Shown piece by piece: positions 1 to 8,406 of a stretch of DNA of 64,000 nucleotides. The position numbers and the translations under genes are program-made. The number at the start of each line of letters is the position of its first letter. The first letter of the stretch is position 1. The notes under the pieces are model-generated. The model was given only the letters and a program-made list of their open reading frames with translations. It ran no database searches and was not told the origin of the DNA. This stretch comes from Candidatus Hydrogenedentota bacterium (lineage in GTDB: Bacteria; Hydrogenedentota; Hydrogenedentia; Hydrogenedentales; JAGMZX01), in assembly GCA_029556545.1 (NCBI GenBank), contig JAKQEQ010000153.1, positions 107,348-171,347 on the forward strand, read 5' to 3'.

Positions 1-234
1 GCACACGAGTCGTGCGGCCAATGCACGCCCTGCCGCCAGGGCACGCATACCATTGTTCACTTGTTGCAGACCCTTCTCGACGGCCATGGGACACTTCAGG
101 ACCTGGAAAACATAGAGCGTTGCGCCGCAACCATCCGGGGAGCGACGTTGTGTCCCGGCGGGGACGCCTTCGCCGTGCCGTTGGGCGCGATGATCAGGAA
201 ATTCCGCCCTGAATTCGAGGCGTTATGCAAGTAG
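1..234 (+). CDS. NuoF-like NADH dehydrogenase/hydrogenase subunit, C-terminal fragment
   Basis: Open from the first base to a TAG stop; 77 residues are visible and the start lies outside the window. The fragment opens with ESCGQCTPCRQG, the [4Fe-4S] (N3) motif of the 51 kDa NADH-binding subunit of complex I and of NAD-linked hydrogenases and formate dehydrogenases. About 45 residues later GATLCPGGDAFAVP supplies the fourth cysteine, at the spacing normal for NuoF/HoxF/HydB. The protein would pass electrons from FMN/NADH to a quinone, ferredoxin or hydrogenase partner. Which complex it belongs to cannot be told because upstream genes are missing. It is distinct from the HydB fusion at 24.3-27.4 kb. 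Confidence 0.85.
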   Translation, partial: AHESCGQCTPCRQGTHTIVHLLQTLLDGHGTLQDLENIERCAATIRGATLCPGGDAFAVPLGAMIRKFRPEFEALCK

Positions 235-310
235 GCCCCCTGGGCTTTGCTTGTGCCGGCGCACGCCCGCGTGCGATACGATAAGGCCGCGCCGCAGGAA
301 AGGAAAGACT

Positions 311-706
311 ATGAAAGCGAAGAAGGACATCTTGGTGATTGATGACGACCCGGATATTGCCGAGTATTGCGGCACCGTCCTGGGTAGTCACGGATACCAG
401 GTGCGCAGCGCCATATCCGCCAAAGAAGGCGAGGATGCCCTCCGGGCACAGCGACCGGACCTCGTGATCCTGGACATCATGATGGAGTCCCCCGAATCCG
501 GACTGCAACTCGCCGACGTGATCGCGCGCGATTTCCGCGGTCTGCCCGTGATACTGTTTTCGTCCATCGCGAACGCTTCCATGCAGGTATTCGACACCAG
601 CAAGCTCCCCGTCTCCGTCATCATTGAAAAACCCATCGAGCCCCAGGAATTGCTTGCGACGGTTCGCAAGATACTCAAAGACGAATCCGACGACACGCCG
701 GCGTAG
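311..706 (+). CDS. Stand-alone response regulator receiver (CheY-like)
   Basis: 131 residues forming one REC domain and nothing else. The acidic pocket DDD is at 11-13, the phosphoacceptor Asp55 lies in LVILDIMM, the switch Ser is near 84 in ILFSS, and the conserved Lys107 is in IIEKP. The ATG at 311 follows an AGGAAAG ribosome site; the open frame extends upstream without initiation signals. There is no output domain, so it probably acts by protein contact or in a phosphorelay. No cognate kinase is adjacent; the nearest is the hybrid kinase near 60 kb. Confidence 0.9.
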   Translation: MKAKKDILVIDDDPDIAEYCGTVLGSHGYQVRSAISAKEGEDALRAQRPDLVILDIMMESPESGLQLADVIARDFRGLPVILFSSIANASMQVFDTSKLPVSVIIEKPIEPQELLATVRKILKDESDDTPA

Positions 707-749
707 CGACGGGCGACTATGCCGCGGCACTATCGGGAGGCTGCCGGCG

Positions 750-1406
750 GTGGGTGAACAACGATTCGAGAATCCGCAACGAGTCGAGAAGACCGGAGAA
801 GTGCGTGCGGCCACCGAGACGCCGTGGGGCAGCGACGATCATGAACCGGCCACGGTGATCGTGCTCGCCGGCGGCCGGAGCACGCGCATGGGCGTTGACA
901 AGCGCCTCTTGCTGCTGGACGGCGAGCCCATGATTCAGCACATCCACCGACAGGTCGCGCCCCACTTTGATGAACTGCTGATCGCCGGAGGCGCGGACGG
1001 ACAATTGGCGTTTCTGAACGCGCGCGTCGTCCCCGACGAAGTTCCCGGACAAGGCCCGCTCCAAGGGATTGCGTCCGCCCTCGCGGTATCGCGCCATGAC
1101 CTCAATTTCGTTATCGCGTGCGACATCCCGCTGGTCAATCTCGCCCTGCTCGGCGCCTTATTGCGGGAAGCGAACGACTGTGATTGCGCGGTCCCCGTTA
1201 CCCCCGACGGCCGCTGCGAGCCGCTCTTCGCGGTCTATCGCAAGAGCGCGCTACCCGCGATGCGGCGTGCGCTGCAAGCGGGCGAACGACGTGTCGTCGC
1301 AGCCTTTCAGTATTGTCGCGTGAAGACCGTTCCTCTTGCCTCGCCGGACGAAATCAAGAACATCAACACGTTGGACGATTACCGGGAATTCCTCAGCGCC
1401 CGATGA
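750..1406 (+). CDS. mobA: Molybdenum cofactor guanylyltransferase (MobA-like NTP transferase)
   Basis: About 218 residues. The nucleotide-binding signature VLAGGRSTRMGVDK (about 38-51) and the metal-binding ACDIPLV (about 118) define the MobA/nucleotidyltransferase fold. MobA joins GMP to molybdopterin to form the bis-MGD cofactor used by formate dehydrogenases and related enzymes. The GTG at 750 is chosen because GGGAGG lies about 10 bases upstream; a GTG at 801 is an alternative that drops a poorly conserved N-terminus. The gene starts 43 bases after the receiver gene. The weakest point is the exact substrate, since IspD- and GlmU-like relatives share the signature, but the short C-terminus fits MobA best. 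Confidence 0.82.
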   Translation: MGEQRFENPQRVEKTGEVRAATETPWGSDDHEPATVIVLAGGRSTRMGVDKRLLLLDGEPMIQHIHRQVAPHFDELLIAGGADGQLAFLNARVVPDEVPGQGPLQGIASALAVSRHDLNFVIACDIPLVNLALLGALLREANDCDCAVPVTPDGRCEPLFAVYRKSALPAMRRALQAGERRVVAAFQYCRVKTVPLASPDEIKNINTLDDYREFLSAR

Positions 1407-1511
1407 CATGCGCGGCGGCGCGGCGCGAACGGATAGAGAACAGTGCGTGATACGGCGTGATACGGCGTGGCATGGACGTCCCGCCCCACATGCCGGTTAA
1501 CCCTCACCCTG

Positions 1512-1532
1512 CCCTCTCCCGCGGGGAGAGGG
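1512..1532. repeat. GC hairpin, 9-bp stem with GCG loop
   Basis: CCCTCTCCC, GCG loop, GGGAGAGGG: a perfect stem between mobA and the Nudix gene. No T-run follows on either strand, so it does not look like a simple intrinsic terminator. It may be a dispersed palindromic repeat or an mRNA-end stabiliser. Confidence 0.6.
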
Positions 1533-1591
1533 AGGGGGAGGCGCCAGGGAAATGCCGGGATGTTAATATGACTGGGAAGTGCAGGGGGTTT

Positions 1592-1610
1592 CGGGGGCGG
1601 GACGCCCCCG
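1592..1610. repeat. Short GC palindrome, 8-bp stem with GGA loop
   Basis: CGGGGGCG-GGA-CGCCCCCG, followed by CTCC. A near copy with the same GGA loop and trailing CTCC lies at 22401-22419. It belongs to a family of 8-10 bp palindromes with 3-nt loops seen across the window. It ends 23 bases before the Nudix start codon. Confidence 0.65.
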
Positions 1611-1633
1611 CTCCCGTACCCTGAGGATAAGGA

Positions 1634-2158
1634 ATGACGCAAAGGCATATCGACGAGACGTGGTACGTGCGGCCGGCGGGGTCGATGCGGGAGCGCGTCG
1701 CCTCGGGCGGGGTGGTCGTGCGCATCGAGCGCGGGAACCTGCTGGCGGGGCTGGTGCGCGAGCGGGACCTCGACGGCGCGGTGCTCGAGGGGTACGTGCT
1801 GCCGAAGGGCGGCGTGCAGACGGGGAAAAGCATCGACTCGGCGGCGTTGCGCGAGATCGCGGAGGAGACGGGGCTGACCGAGTTGGTCAAGTTGCGCGAC
1901 CTTGCGGTGCTCGAGCGGCAGGACTCGATGAAGACGTATTGGGCGGTGAATCACTACGCGTTGTACGTGACGGCGCAGGTCTCGGGCGAGATCAAGGACA
2001 AGGAGCACCACTTCGGTTTCGGTTGGTTCCCGATCGAGACGCCGCCCGCGATGTTCTGGCCCGACGAGCGCCGCCTCCTCGACGAGCAGCGCGCCCGCAT
2101 CTACGAGGCGGTCATCGCGCACCAGAACCCGAAGCCGCGAAAAAGCCGCTTCATGTGA
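1634..2158 (+). CDS. Nudix hydrolase
   Basis: 174 residues with a Nudix box at about 61-83 that includes REIAEETGL. The first Glu of the classical GX5EX7REUXEEXGU pattern is Lys here; the metal-binding REUXEE core is intact. Such enzymes hydrolyse nucleoside diphosphates linked to another group, and the specificity cannot be read from sequence. The ATG follows GAGGATAAGGA. The 3' end overlaps the convergent TIM-barrel gene by 8 bases. Confidence 0.85.
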   Translation: MTQRHIDETWYVRPAGSMRERVASGGVVVRIERGNLLAGLVRERDLDGAVLEGYVLPKGGVQTGKSIDSAALREIAEETGLTELVKLRDLAVLERQDSMKTYWAVNHYALYVTAQVSGEIKDKEHHFGFGWFPIETPPAMFWPDERRLLDEQRARIYEAVIAHQNPKPRKSRFM

Positions 2159-3029
2159 GCCGATCGCGGATGGCGCGCACGTGCGCCACGTCGCGGTGCA
2201 GGACGGCGGCGCGTTCCTCGGGTGTGGCGCACTTGCCCAGCGATTCATCCTCGATGCAGAGATCGCCCTCGTACCCCGCATCGCGCAACATGCCGACGAC
2301 GCGCTCGTGGTCGATGTCGCCCTCGTCCAGGGGGCAGACGTACTTCCCGTACTCCCAACCCGCCTCGCGCACGGTCTCGCGGACCTCCTCGGGATAGCGG
2401 ATGTTCTTCAAGTGCGTGTGCTTCGCATACGGCGCCAGCAGCCGGAGTATGCCGTACACCTCGGAGAGCGGATAGCCGCGCCAGTAGAAATTGCCCGTGT
2501 CCAGGGTCGCCCCGATGCGGTTGGACCCGACGCGGTGAAACACGTTCAGCAGAAACGCGAGGTTGTTGCCCTGGAACCCGTGATTCTCGATGGCCAGCGC
2601 GACCGTGAGCCCGCCCGTCCGCGCCAGCGCGCCGCCCAGGCCCGCCGCGAACAGGTTGACCCGCGTCTCGAAATCGAGTTCCCGTTCCCGCGACATGGCG
2701 CTGTCGATGCGGATGTTCGTCATGCCCAGAATCGCCGCGAGTTCCATGGCCCGCGCCACCCACGCGACGTTGTCGCCCGGCTCCCCGACGCTGAAATCGC
2801 GCGCCGTCAGGAAACTGCACGGATGCACACCCAGCGCGCGCAATTGCCGCCCGTAGGCCTCCGCGTCCTCGTCCGTCGCCAGGCGGACCCGGCCCTTCGC
2901 ATCGAACGCCGCGACCTTGAAGTCGCGCGTCAACTCGATTTCGACGGACTCGACATCCAGTTCCCGGAGCCCCTCCGCAAGCGTGGGAAACGTCTCCGCC
3001 AACAGACAGTCACGGATCGAAACGTACAT
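2151..3029 (-). CDS. Sugar phosphate isomerase/epimerase-like TIM-barrel protein
   Basis: 292 residues of the xylose-isomerase-like / AP-endonuclease-2 superfamily. Metal-ligand motifs of the barrel are visible: IENHG (about 148), LDTGNFYW (about 180), HTHLKN (about 206) and CIEDES near the C-terminus. There is no signal peptide, so it is cytoplasmic. These proteins isomerise or epimerise sugars, inositols or hydroxypyruvate; the substrate is unknown. It is the last gene of the minus-strand run that includes leuC and leuD and overlaps the Nudix gene tail to tail. Confidence 0.8.
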   Translation of the reverse strand: MYVSIRDCLLAETFPTLAEGLRELDVESVEIELTRDFKVAAFDAKGRVRLATDEDAEAYGRQLRALGVHPCSFLTARDFSVGEPGDNVAWVARAMELAAILGMTNIRIDSAMSRERELDFETRVNLFAAGLGGALARTGGLTVALAIENHGFQGNNLAFLLNVFHRVGSNRIGATLDTGNFYWRGYPLSEVYGILRLLAPYAKHTHLKNIRYPEEVRETVREAGWEYGKYVCPLDEGDIDHERVVGMLRDAGYEGDLCIEDESLGKCATPEERAAVLHRDVAHVRAIRDRLT

Positions 3030-3134
3030 GGATCAGCGGCCTCCCGAGTCGTTCTTGCTTGCCCCGCACCCCGCCGGCGTCCATAGTCTATGGCCGCCGC
3101 GAGCGGGGATCAAGCGCAATGACAACGGGCGCCG

Positions 3135-3734
3135 TTATGCGGAAGCCGATCGCGCGGTCTCGAACGCGGCGATCTTGTCCTCGAACCGCAGTGTGAGCCC
3201 GATTTGGTCCCAGCCGTTGAGGAGCCGTTCGCGGAGGAACGGATGCAGGTCGAAGGGGACCTCGCCGCCGTCGGGTTTCGTGATGCGTAGCTGTTCGAGG
3301 TCCACCGTCAGTTGGTACCCCTCCTGCGCGCGCACCTCGGCGAACAACTGCTCGACGACCTCGCCCGGCAGGCAAATGGGCAGCATGCCGTTGTTGAAGC
3401 AGTTGTTGTAGAAGATGTCGGCGTAGGACGGCGCGAGGATGCAGCGGAATCCGTAGTCGTACAGCGCCCACGGCGCGTGCTCGCGCGACGAGCCGCACCC
3501 GAAATTGTCCTTCGTCAGCAGGATGCTCGCGTCCCGATAACGCGGCGCGTTCATCTCGAAGTCCGGGTTCGGCGTCTTGCCGTCGTCGAGGTAGCGCCAG
3601 TCGTAGAACAGCATGTCTTCGTATCCCGTGCGCTCGATCCGTTTCAGGAACTGCTTCGGGATGATCTGGTCCGTGTCCACGTTGAGCGCCTCGAGCGGCG
3701 CGACGATGCCGGTGTGTCTTGTGAAAGATTGCAT
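3135..3734 (-). CDS. leuD: 3-isopropylmalate dehydratase small subunit
   Basis: 199 residues, normal for bacterial LeuD. It has the swivelling-domain signature [15 protein letters not shown] (about 78-92) and an N-terminus typical of the family ([18 protein letters not shown]). With LeuC it isomerises 2- to 3-isopropylmalate in leucine biosynthesis. The two genes are usually adjacent; here the MNT-HEPN gene sits between them, starting 30 bases upstream of leuD. The ATG is the only start that keeps the conserved N-terminus. Confidence 0.95.
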   Translation of the reverse strand: MQSFTRHTGIVAPLEALNVDTDQIIPKQFLKRIERTGYEDMLFYDWRYLDDGKTPNPDFEMNAPRYRDASILLTKDNFGCGSSREHAPWALYDYGFRCILAPSYADIFYNNCFNNGMLPICLPGEVVEQLFAEVRAQEGYQLTVDLEQLRITKPDGGEVPFDLHPFLRERLLNGWDQIGLTLRFEDKIAAFETARSASA

Positions 3735-3764
3735 GGGTTTTCCCGTCGTGTTTCTTCGCCGTTA

Positions 3765-4514
3765 TCAAGTCTGAGGAATTGCCGTGCTCAGACGGTGTTG
3801 AACAATTGCTTGAATTTCTTCGATGAAATCGCGCGCGCCCCGCTGGTATTCCAAGACTTGCTCGGCGGAAATGTCCACGAGTTCACCATACTCCGATTCG
3901 ATCGTACGCTCGAAAATCCGATCATAGAATGCGCCGGACTTGGCGCAAACGTCGCCTGAGGCGACGAATTGTTTGCTGAACAGTGCGCGCGTTCCGGCGT
4001 GCTTGCCGGAGTACATCCCATACACATATAGAAGCGCACTTACCGCACGGAAACACGCATAGTAAAGGCAATGCAGCGCTCCATGCCAATGGTGGGCGTC
4101 GAGCAGGTGCGAGGCGGCATCGAGAGCCTCCTTCGCGTTATCCAGGCGTGCTTGCGCCACGGTCTTCTCTTCCGGACTCAGGTCGCGGGTAGTCTTTTCG
4201 CCACACTGCGGAGTATTCGTGGTCACGGAGCGGTAGAACGGCGTCGCGCGCATGAGCGGTTTCGCCCATTCTTCCTTTGTGTGAATTATTGTGGATATAA
4301 GTTCCCCGGATTCGAGTTCGAGACCATACAATGCGTCACGCAGACCGCCTTCGAGGTTCCGCGTCATTTCACGTTCCACTAACACCAGGAAATCCCAATC
4401 CGAGTCGGGCTGGGCGTCGCCGCGGGCGCGCGATCCATAGAGGATGACCTGCGCGTTCGGGTCGAACCGCAGTACCGCGGCCTTCACGGCCTGTATGAGT
4501 TCCTGGTCGGTCAT
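3765..4514 (-). CDS. Fused MNT nucleotidyltransferase-HEPN domain protein
   Basis: 249 residues from the ATG at 4514. The N-terminal minimal nucleotidyltransferase has GSRARGD (27-33) followed by DWD at 39-41, the metal-binding pair of pol-beta-type transferases. The C-terminal half (about 105-245) is a HEPN helical domain with LYYACFRAVSALL and GKHAGTRALF. MNT and HEPN are normally separate antitoxin and toxin genes in which the MNT AMPylates the HEPN RNase; here they form one chain. I see no clear RX4-6H RNase motif, so it may be a non-toxic relative. An earlier start at 4607 would translate the palindrome at 4568-4588, so I reject it. The gene interrupts the leuC-leuD pair and looks less GC-rich than its neighbours. 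Confidence 0.8.
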   Translation of the reverse strand: MTDQELIQAVKAAVLRFDPNAQVILYGSRARGDAQPDSDWDFLVLVEREMTRNLEGGLRDALYGLELESGELISTIIHTKEEWAKPLMRATPFYRSVTTNTPQCGEKTTRDLSPEEKTVAQARLDNAKEALDAASHLLDAHHWHGALHCLYYACFRAVSALLYVYGMYSGKHAGTRALFSKQFVASGDVCAKSGAFYDRIFERTIESEYGELVDISAEQVLEYQRGARDFIEEIQAIVQHRLSTAIPQT

Positions 4515-4567
4515 CGGGCCTTCGCTACTTTCCAATACGACACGCTTCACATTATACGGCATGCTGC

Positions 4568-4588
4568 GGCACGGGCGTCTCGCCCGTG
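4568..4588. repeat. 21-bp dispersed palindrome (copy 1)
   Basis: Core CACGGGCG-TCT-CGCCCGTG preceded by GG. The reverse complement of all 21 bases recurs exactly at 38786-38806 inside a coding sequence. It lies between leuC and the MNT-HEPN gene. Confidence 0.75.
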
Positions 4589-4598
4589 ATTCAGGTTT

Positions 4599-4647
4599 GT
4601 AGTTCAACCTTCAGGTTGTCTTGAAGACAGGCTAAAGCCAGAACTAC
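4599..4647. repeat. Inverted-repeat element between leuC and MNT-HEPN
   Basis: Outer arms GTAGTTC (4599-4605) and GAACTAC (4641-4647) enclose the small dyad AACCT-TC-AGGTT (4607-4618). It lies immediately beside the 21-bp palindrome, so the gap between leuC and the inserted gene is mostly repeat DNA. Confidence 0.5.
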
Positions 4648-4655
4648 GAACGTGG

Positions 4656-6065
4656 TTACTTGTACTCCCATTCGCGGATGTCGACGAAGCGGCCTTTGAT
4701 CGCCGCGGCGACGGCCATGCCCGGGCTGACGAGGTGCGTGCGGCCGCCTTTGCCCTGGCGTCCCTCGAAATTGCGGTTCGAGGTCGAGGCGCAGCGGTCG
4801 CCGGGGTTGAGCCGGTCCTCGTTCATGGCGAGGCGCATGCTGCACCCGGCCTCGCGCCACTCGAAGCCCGCTTCCCGGAACACCTTGTCCAGTCCCTCGG
4901 CCTCGGCCTGTTCCTTCACGTGTTGCGAACCCGGCACAACGAGGGCCTGCTCGATGGCCGCGTGGACCTTGTAGCCCTTCGCGACGGCCGCCGCCGCGCG
5001 CAAGTCCTCGATGCGCGCGTTCGTACACGAGCCCAGGAACATCTTGTTGATCGCAATCTCGGTGATCGGCGTTCCCTCGTCGAGGCCCATGTATTGCAGC
5101 GCCTTTTCATAGGCGAGCCGCGTATTGGCGTCGGCCGTCTCCGCGAGCACGGGCGTACGGCCGCGGACACCCGTCACCATGCCGGGCGACGTGCCCCAGG
5201 TGACCTGGGGCTCGATATTCCGCGCGTCCAGTTCGACGACGCGGTCATACGCGCAGCCGGAATCGGACGCCCACGACAGCCACGACGCCGCGAGCTGCTT
5301 CCACGGCGTATCCTTCGGCAGGTAAGGACGGCCCTCGAGGTACGCCGCCGTCTTCTCGTCCGGCGAGATGAGCCCCGCGCGCGCGCCCGCCTCGATGCTC
5401 ATGTTGCACACGGTCATGCGCCCTTCCATCGACAACCCGCGGATCGCCTCGCCCGTGTACTCGATGACGTAGCCGGTGCCGCCCGCCGTGCCGATCTCGC
5501 CGATGATCGCCAAAACGATGTCTTTCGCCGTAATGCCGCTGGGCAGCGCGCCGCCGACCCGCACCTCCATCGTCTTCGAGGGCTTCTGGAGCAGCGTCTG
5601 CGTCGCGAGCACGTGCTCGACCTCGCTGGTGCCGATGCCAAACGCCAGCGCGCCGAACGCGCCGTGCGTCGAGGTGTGCGAATCGCCGCAGACGATGGTC
5701 ATGCCCGGTTGCGTCAGCCCGAGTTCCGGCCCGATGACGTGGACGATGCCGTTGCGCCGGTCGTACATGTCGAAGAGCGCGATGCCGGACTCCTTGCAGT
5801 TGGCCGCGAGTTTCTCGACCTGCTGCTTTGACAGGGGGTCGGCGATGGGCCGTGCTCGGTCCGTCGTCGGGATGTTGTGGTCCATCGTCGCGAAGGTCAA
5901 CTCGGGGCGCCGCACGGTGCGGCCCGCGAGGCGCAGCCCCTCGAACGCCTGCGGCGACGTTACCTCGTGGACGTAGTGCCGGTCGATGTACAGAATCGCG
6001 TCTTGACCCTCGGGCGCATGGACCAGATGGGCCGCCCATATCTTCTCGTAGATGTTCTTCGGCAT
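4656..6065 (-). CDS. leuC: 3-isopropylmalate dehydratase large subunit (one cluster Cys replaced)
   Basis: 469 residues from the ATG at 6065, close to E. coli LeuC (466). The aconitase-fold signatures are present: [12 protein letters not shown] with Cys347, and [17 protein letters not shown]. The protein carries the substrate-activating [4Fe-4S] cluster. The canonical CSMCLAMN motif reads CSMRLAMN here, so Cys408 is kept but the third cluster ligand is Arg411 (codon CGC at 4833-4835). Either the cluster is held differently, the enzyme is impaired, or there is a base error (TGC to CGC). The upstream in-frame extension to 6125 overlaps tag and is not used. Confidence 0.93.
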   Translation of the reverse strand: MPKNIYEKIWAAHLVHAPEGQDAILYIDRHYVHEVTSPQAFEGLRLAGRTVRRPELTFATMDHNIPTTDRARPIADPLSKQQVEKLAANCKESGIALFDMYDRRNGIVHVIGPELGLTQPGMTIVCGDSHTSTHGAFGALAFGIGTSEVEHVLATQTLLQKPSKTMEVRVGGALPSGITAKDIVLAIIGEIGTAGGTGYVIEYTGEAIRGLSMEGRMTVCNMSIEAGARAGLISPDEKTAAYLEGRPYLPKDTPWKQLAASWLSWASDSGCAYDRVVELDARNIEPQVTWGTSPGMVTGVRGRTPVLAETADANTRLAYEKALQYMGLDEGTPITEIAINKMFLGSCTNARIEDLRAAAAVAKGYKVHAAIEQALVVPGSQHVKEQAEAEGLDKVFREAGFEWREAGCSMRLAMNEDRLNPGDRCASTSNRNFEGRQGKGGRTHLVSPGMAVAAAIKGRFVDIREWEYK

Positions 6066-6091
6066 GAAATCCTGCAACCTTTCCCGCGGCG

Positions 6092-6670
6092 TCACCGCGC
6101 CGCCAGTTCCTTGAAACGAAAACAATCCGTCGTATGATCGTTTACCAGACCCGTGGCCTGGAGATGAGCGTAAATCACCGTGCTGCCCACGAAGCGAAAG
6201 CCGCGTCGTTTCAGGTCCTTGCTCACCGCGTCGGACAAGGGCGTTTTCGCGGGCAAGTCCCGCATCGACTTCCAGCGGTTGACGACGGGCGCGCCGTCGA
6301 CGAAGCGCCAGATGTAGGCGTCGAAACTGCCGAACTCCTCTTGCACGCGCAGGAACATCCGCGCGTTGTTCACCGCCGACGTGATTTTGAGCCGATTGCG
6401 GATCAGCCCTCGGTCAAGGAGGAGCGCTTCGATCTTCGCGTCCGTGAATCGCGCGATCTTATGCGCATCCCAGTTGCAGAACGCCTTGCGGTAGTTCTCG
6501 CGTTTGCGCAACACCGTCGCCCAACTCAAGCCCGCCTGCGCCGCTTCGAGCGTGAGGAACGCGAAGTGTTTCCGATCGTCATGTACCGGCACGCCCCACT
6601 CCTCGTCATGGTAGCGCACATAGAAGTCCGGTTGCCCCGCGGCCCAGGCACAGCGTGTCCGTTCCTTCAT
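6092..6670 (-). CDS. tag: DNA-3-methyladenine glycosylase I
   Basis: 192 residues. It has the family N-terminus CAWAAG and [13 protein letters not shown], the conserved [12 protein letters not shown] helix, and the C-terminal HTTDCF that supplies His and Cys of the zinc site. It excises 3-methyladenine from alkylated DNA. It lies between hypB (87 bases upstream) and leuC (26 bases downstream) on the same strand, which suggests read-through of the whole minus-strand block rather than a functional link. ATG at 6670 is preferred to the TTG one codon earlier. Confidence 0.95.
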   Translation of the reverse strand: MKERTRCAWAAGQPDFYVRYHDEEWGVPVHDDRKHFAFLTLEAAQAGLSWATVLRKRENYRKAFCNWDAHKIARFTDAKIEALLLDRGLIRNRLKITSAVNNARMFLRVQEEFGSFDAYIWRFVDGAPVVNRWKSMRDLPAKTPLSDAVSKDLKRRGFRFVGSTVIYAHLQATGLVNDHTTDCFRFKELAAR

Positions 6671-6757
6671 CAATCCATATCGCCTCTTGTGTTATGTAAC
6701 AAACCCGTATTCCGCCCGACCTTCGGACAGGCCGCGTGCGGTCCCTGTTCCCGAGGG

Positions 6758-7417
6758 TCAGCGGACGGCGTCCGCGGGGCCGAGCGCGCGGAGCCAGTCG
6801 GCCCAGGCGTCCACGCCTTCGCCGGTGCGGCACGAGACATCGAGCACGGGCACGCCCGGCTGTAGTTTCTCGACGTACTCGCGGAATCGGGCAACGTCAA
6901 AATCGACGTGCGGCAGGAGGTCAATCTTGTTGAGGACCACGAGGTCCGCGCACCGGAAGAGCTTCGGGTACTTGGCGGGCTTGTCGTGGCCTTCGGTCAC
7001 GCTGACGACGGCGACCCGCTTGTCTTCGCCGAGGTCGAACGAGACCGGACACACGAGATTGCCGACGTTCTCGATGACCAGGAGGTCGCCCGGGGCGAGG
7101 TCGAGTTGTTCGAGGGCGCGCAACACGAGGTTGGCCTCGAGGTGGCAGCCGCCCGCCGTGTTGATCTGCACCACCGGCGCGCCCGTTGCGGCGATGCGTT
7201 CCGCGTCGAGCGTGGTGTCCGGGTCGCCTTCGATCACCTGGATGCGCCGCGCCGCGCCGAGCGCCTCGACGGCCCGCTCGATGAGCGTGGTCTTGCCGGA
7301 GCCCGGCGCGCTGATCATGTTGACGGTCGCCACGCCGAGGGGACGCAAGCGATCGCGCACCGCCTGCGCCAGTTCGTCATTGACTTTCAGCACCTTCTCA
7401 ACGACCCGGATTTCCAC
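6758..7417 (-). CDS. hypB: Hydrogenase maturation GTPase HypB
   Basis: 219 residues. P-loop APGSGKTTL (about 37-45), switch region with ENVGNLVCP, and guanine-specificity motif NKIDLL are all present. HypB delivers nickel with HypA to the large subunit of [NiFe] hydrogenases. The N-terminus lacks the His-rich stretch and the CXXCGC metal site found in some HypBs, so it is a short form. The start is GTG at 7417, preceded by GAGGAGAG. It follows hypA by 20 bases. Confidence 0.95.
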   Translation of the reverse strand: MEIRVVEKVLKVNDELAQAVRDRLRPLGVATVNMISAPGSGKTTLIERAVEALGAARRIQVIEGDPDTTLDAERIAATGAPVVQINTAGGCHLEANLVLRALEQLDLAPGDLLVIENVGNLVCPVSFDLGEDKRVAVVSVTEGHDKPAKYPKLFRCADLVVLNKIDLLPHVDFDVARFREYVEKLQPGVPVLDVSCRTGEGVDAWADWLRALGPADAVR

Positions 7418-7437
7418 GGGATTCTCTCCTCATTGCG

Positions 7438-7785
7438 TTATGTCTCATCGAGCACGACCGATTCCAGCACCAGTTCGTCCCCGGCCAGAACGCGCCCGCC
7501 GGCGGCCGCGCACTCCGGGCAGACCCAGAACAGGTCCTCCGGCTCGAATTGCGCATCGCAGGCCGCGCAGGCGATCCGCGCGGGAACGGCGCGCCACTCG
7601 AACGCGGCGTCTTCCGCGAGCGTGCCTTGCACCGCGGCTTGAAAGGCGAATTCGAGGACCTCGGGCTCGACCTGCTGCAGCGCGCCGATGGCGACACGGA
7701 CCCGCGAGACCGGCAGATGGCCGTGCTCGACCGCGATGGCGAGGGCGCGCTCGAGAATGTTCTCGACTATGCTGAATTCGTGCAT
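7438..7785 (-). CDS. hypA: Hydrogenase nickel-incorporation protein HypA
   Basis: 115 residues. The N-terminal nickel site MHE is intact, and a zinc ribbon is formed by Cys73/Cys76 (CAAC) and Cys89/Cys92 (CPEC). HypA hands nickel to the hydrogenase large-subunit precursor together with HypB, which follows immediately. It begins 6 bases after the maturation protease stop, a tight operon arrangement. Confidence 0.95.
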   Translation of the reverse strand: MHEFSIVENILERALAIAVEHGHLPVSRVRVAIGALQQVEPEVLEFAFQAAVQGTLAEDAAFEWRAVPARIACAACDAQFEPEDLFWVCPECAAAGGRVLAGDELVLESVVLDET

Positions 7786-7791
7786 GGACCG

Positions 7792-8376
7792 TTACTTCGC
7801 GGGCGCGCCGTTGCGGGCTTTCGTCGACAAGTGCTCGAACAGCGCGCGCTCCGCAAGGCTGCGGATTTCCGCGAGCGCCCGCGAGGTCAACTCCTGCAGG
7901 GCGCGCCGCGCGGGCGTCGAGAGGTCGTCGCCTTCGTTAAACGAAGCGCCCTCGAGACTGTACACGACCATGCGCGCCGGCAGCCGCCCGATGCGCCGCG
8001 CGGCCTCGATGGCCTCCGCGATGCCGAAGGGATGCCCGAACGAACGGAAGAACCGCCGTGGCACTTCTTCGACGGTGGCCTCGAACCGGTGGAGCGTTCC
8101 GGCCGGCGCGCCCGACCGGGACGCGCCGAAAAGAAAGACGCCGTCTCCGGGCGCCCATAGCTGCATCAGCGCCGCGCCCTCGCCGCTGTGCTCGAAGATA
8201 CGAACCGCTTCGGGCCACCGCGCGCGCACGGCGCGGGCCACGTGCAGCCCCACGCTTTCGTCGCCGTGGTCGGCGCGCCCAACGCCAATCGTGAGAATCC
8301 GTTGCACCCGATCCGGCACGCGCGGGCGCGTGCGGGTGTTTGCGCCATTGACGGTGGATTCCGGTGACACGGCCAT
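7792..8376 (-). CDS. [NiFe]-hydrogenase maturation protease (HycI/HyaD-like)
   Basis: 194 residues. The N-terminal motif GVGRADHGDESVG matches the GxGNxxxxDDGxG nickel-sensing loop of hydrogenase maturation endopeptidases, which cut the C-terminal tail of the large subunit after nickel insertion. A conserved His is not obvious in the second half; YSLEGASF aligns roughly with the family strand. No large subunit is encoded nearby, so its substrate must be elsewhere or lost. It lies 30 bases after the gamma-like gene. ATG at 8376. Confidence 0.82.
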   Translation of the reverse strand: MAVSPESTVNGANTRTRPRVPDRVQRILTIGVGRADHGDESVGLHVARAVRARWPEAVRIFEHSGEGAALMQLWAPGDGVFLFGASRSGAPAGTLHRFEATVEEVPRRFFRSFGHPFGIAEAIEAARRIGRLPARMVVYSLEGASFNEGDDLSTPARRALQELTSRALAEIRSLAERALFEHLSTKARNGAPAK

Positions 8377-8406
8377 GCCGATATTTCCGCTTTGGCTCCT
8401 CGCGCG

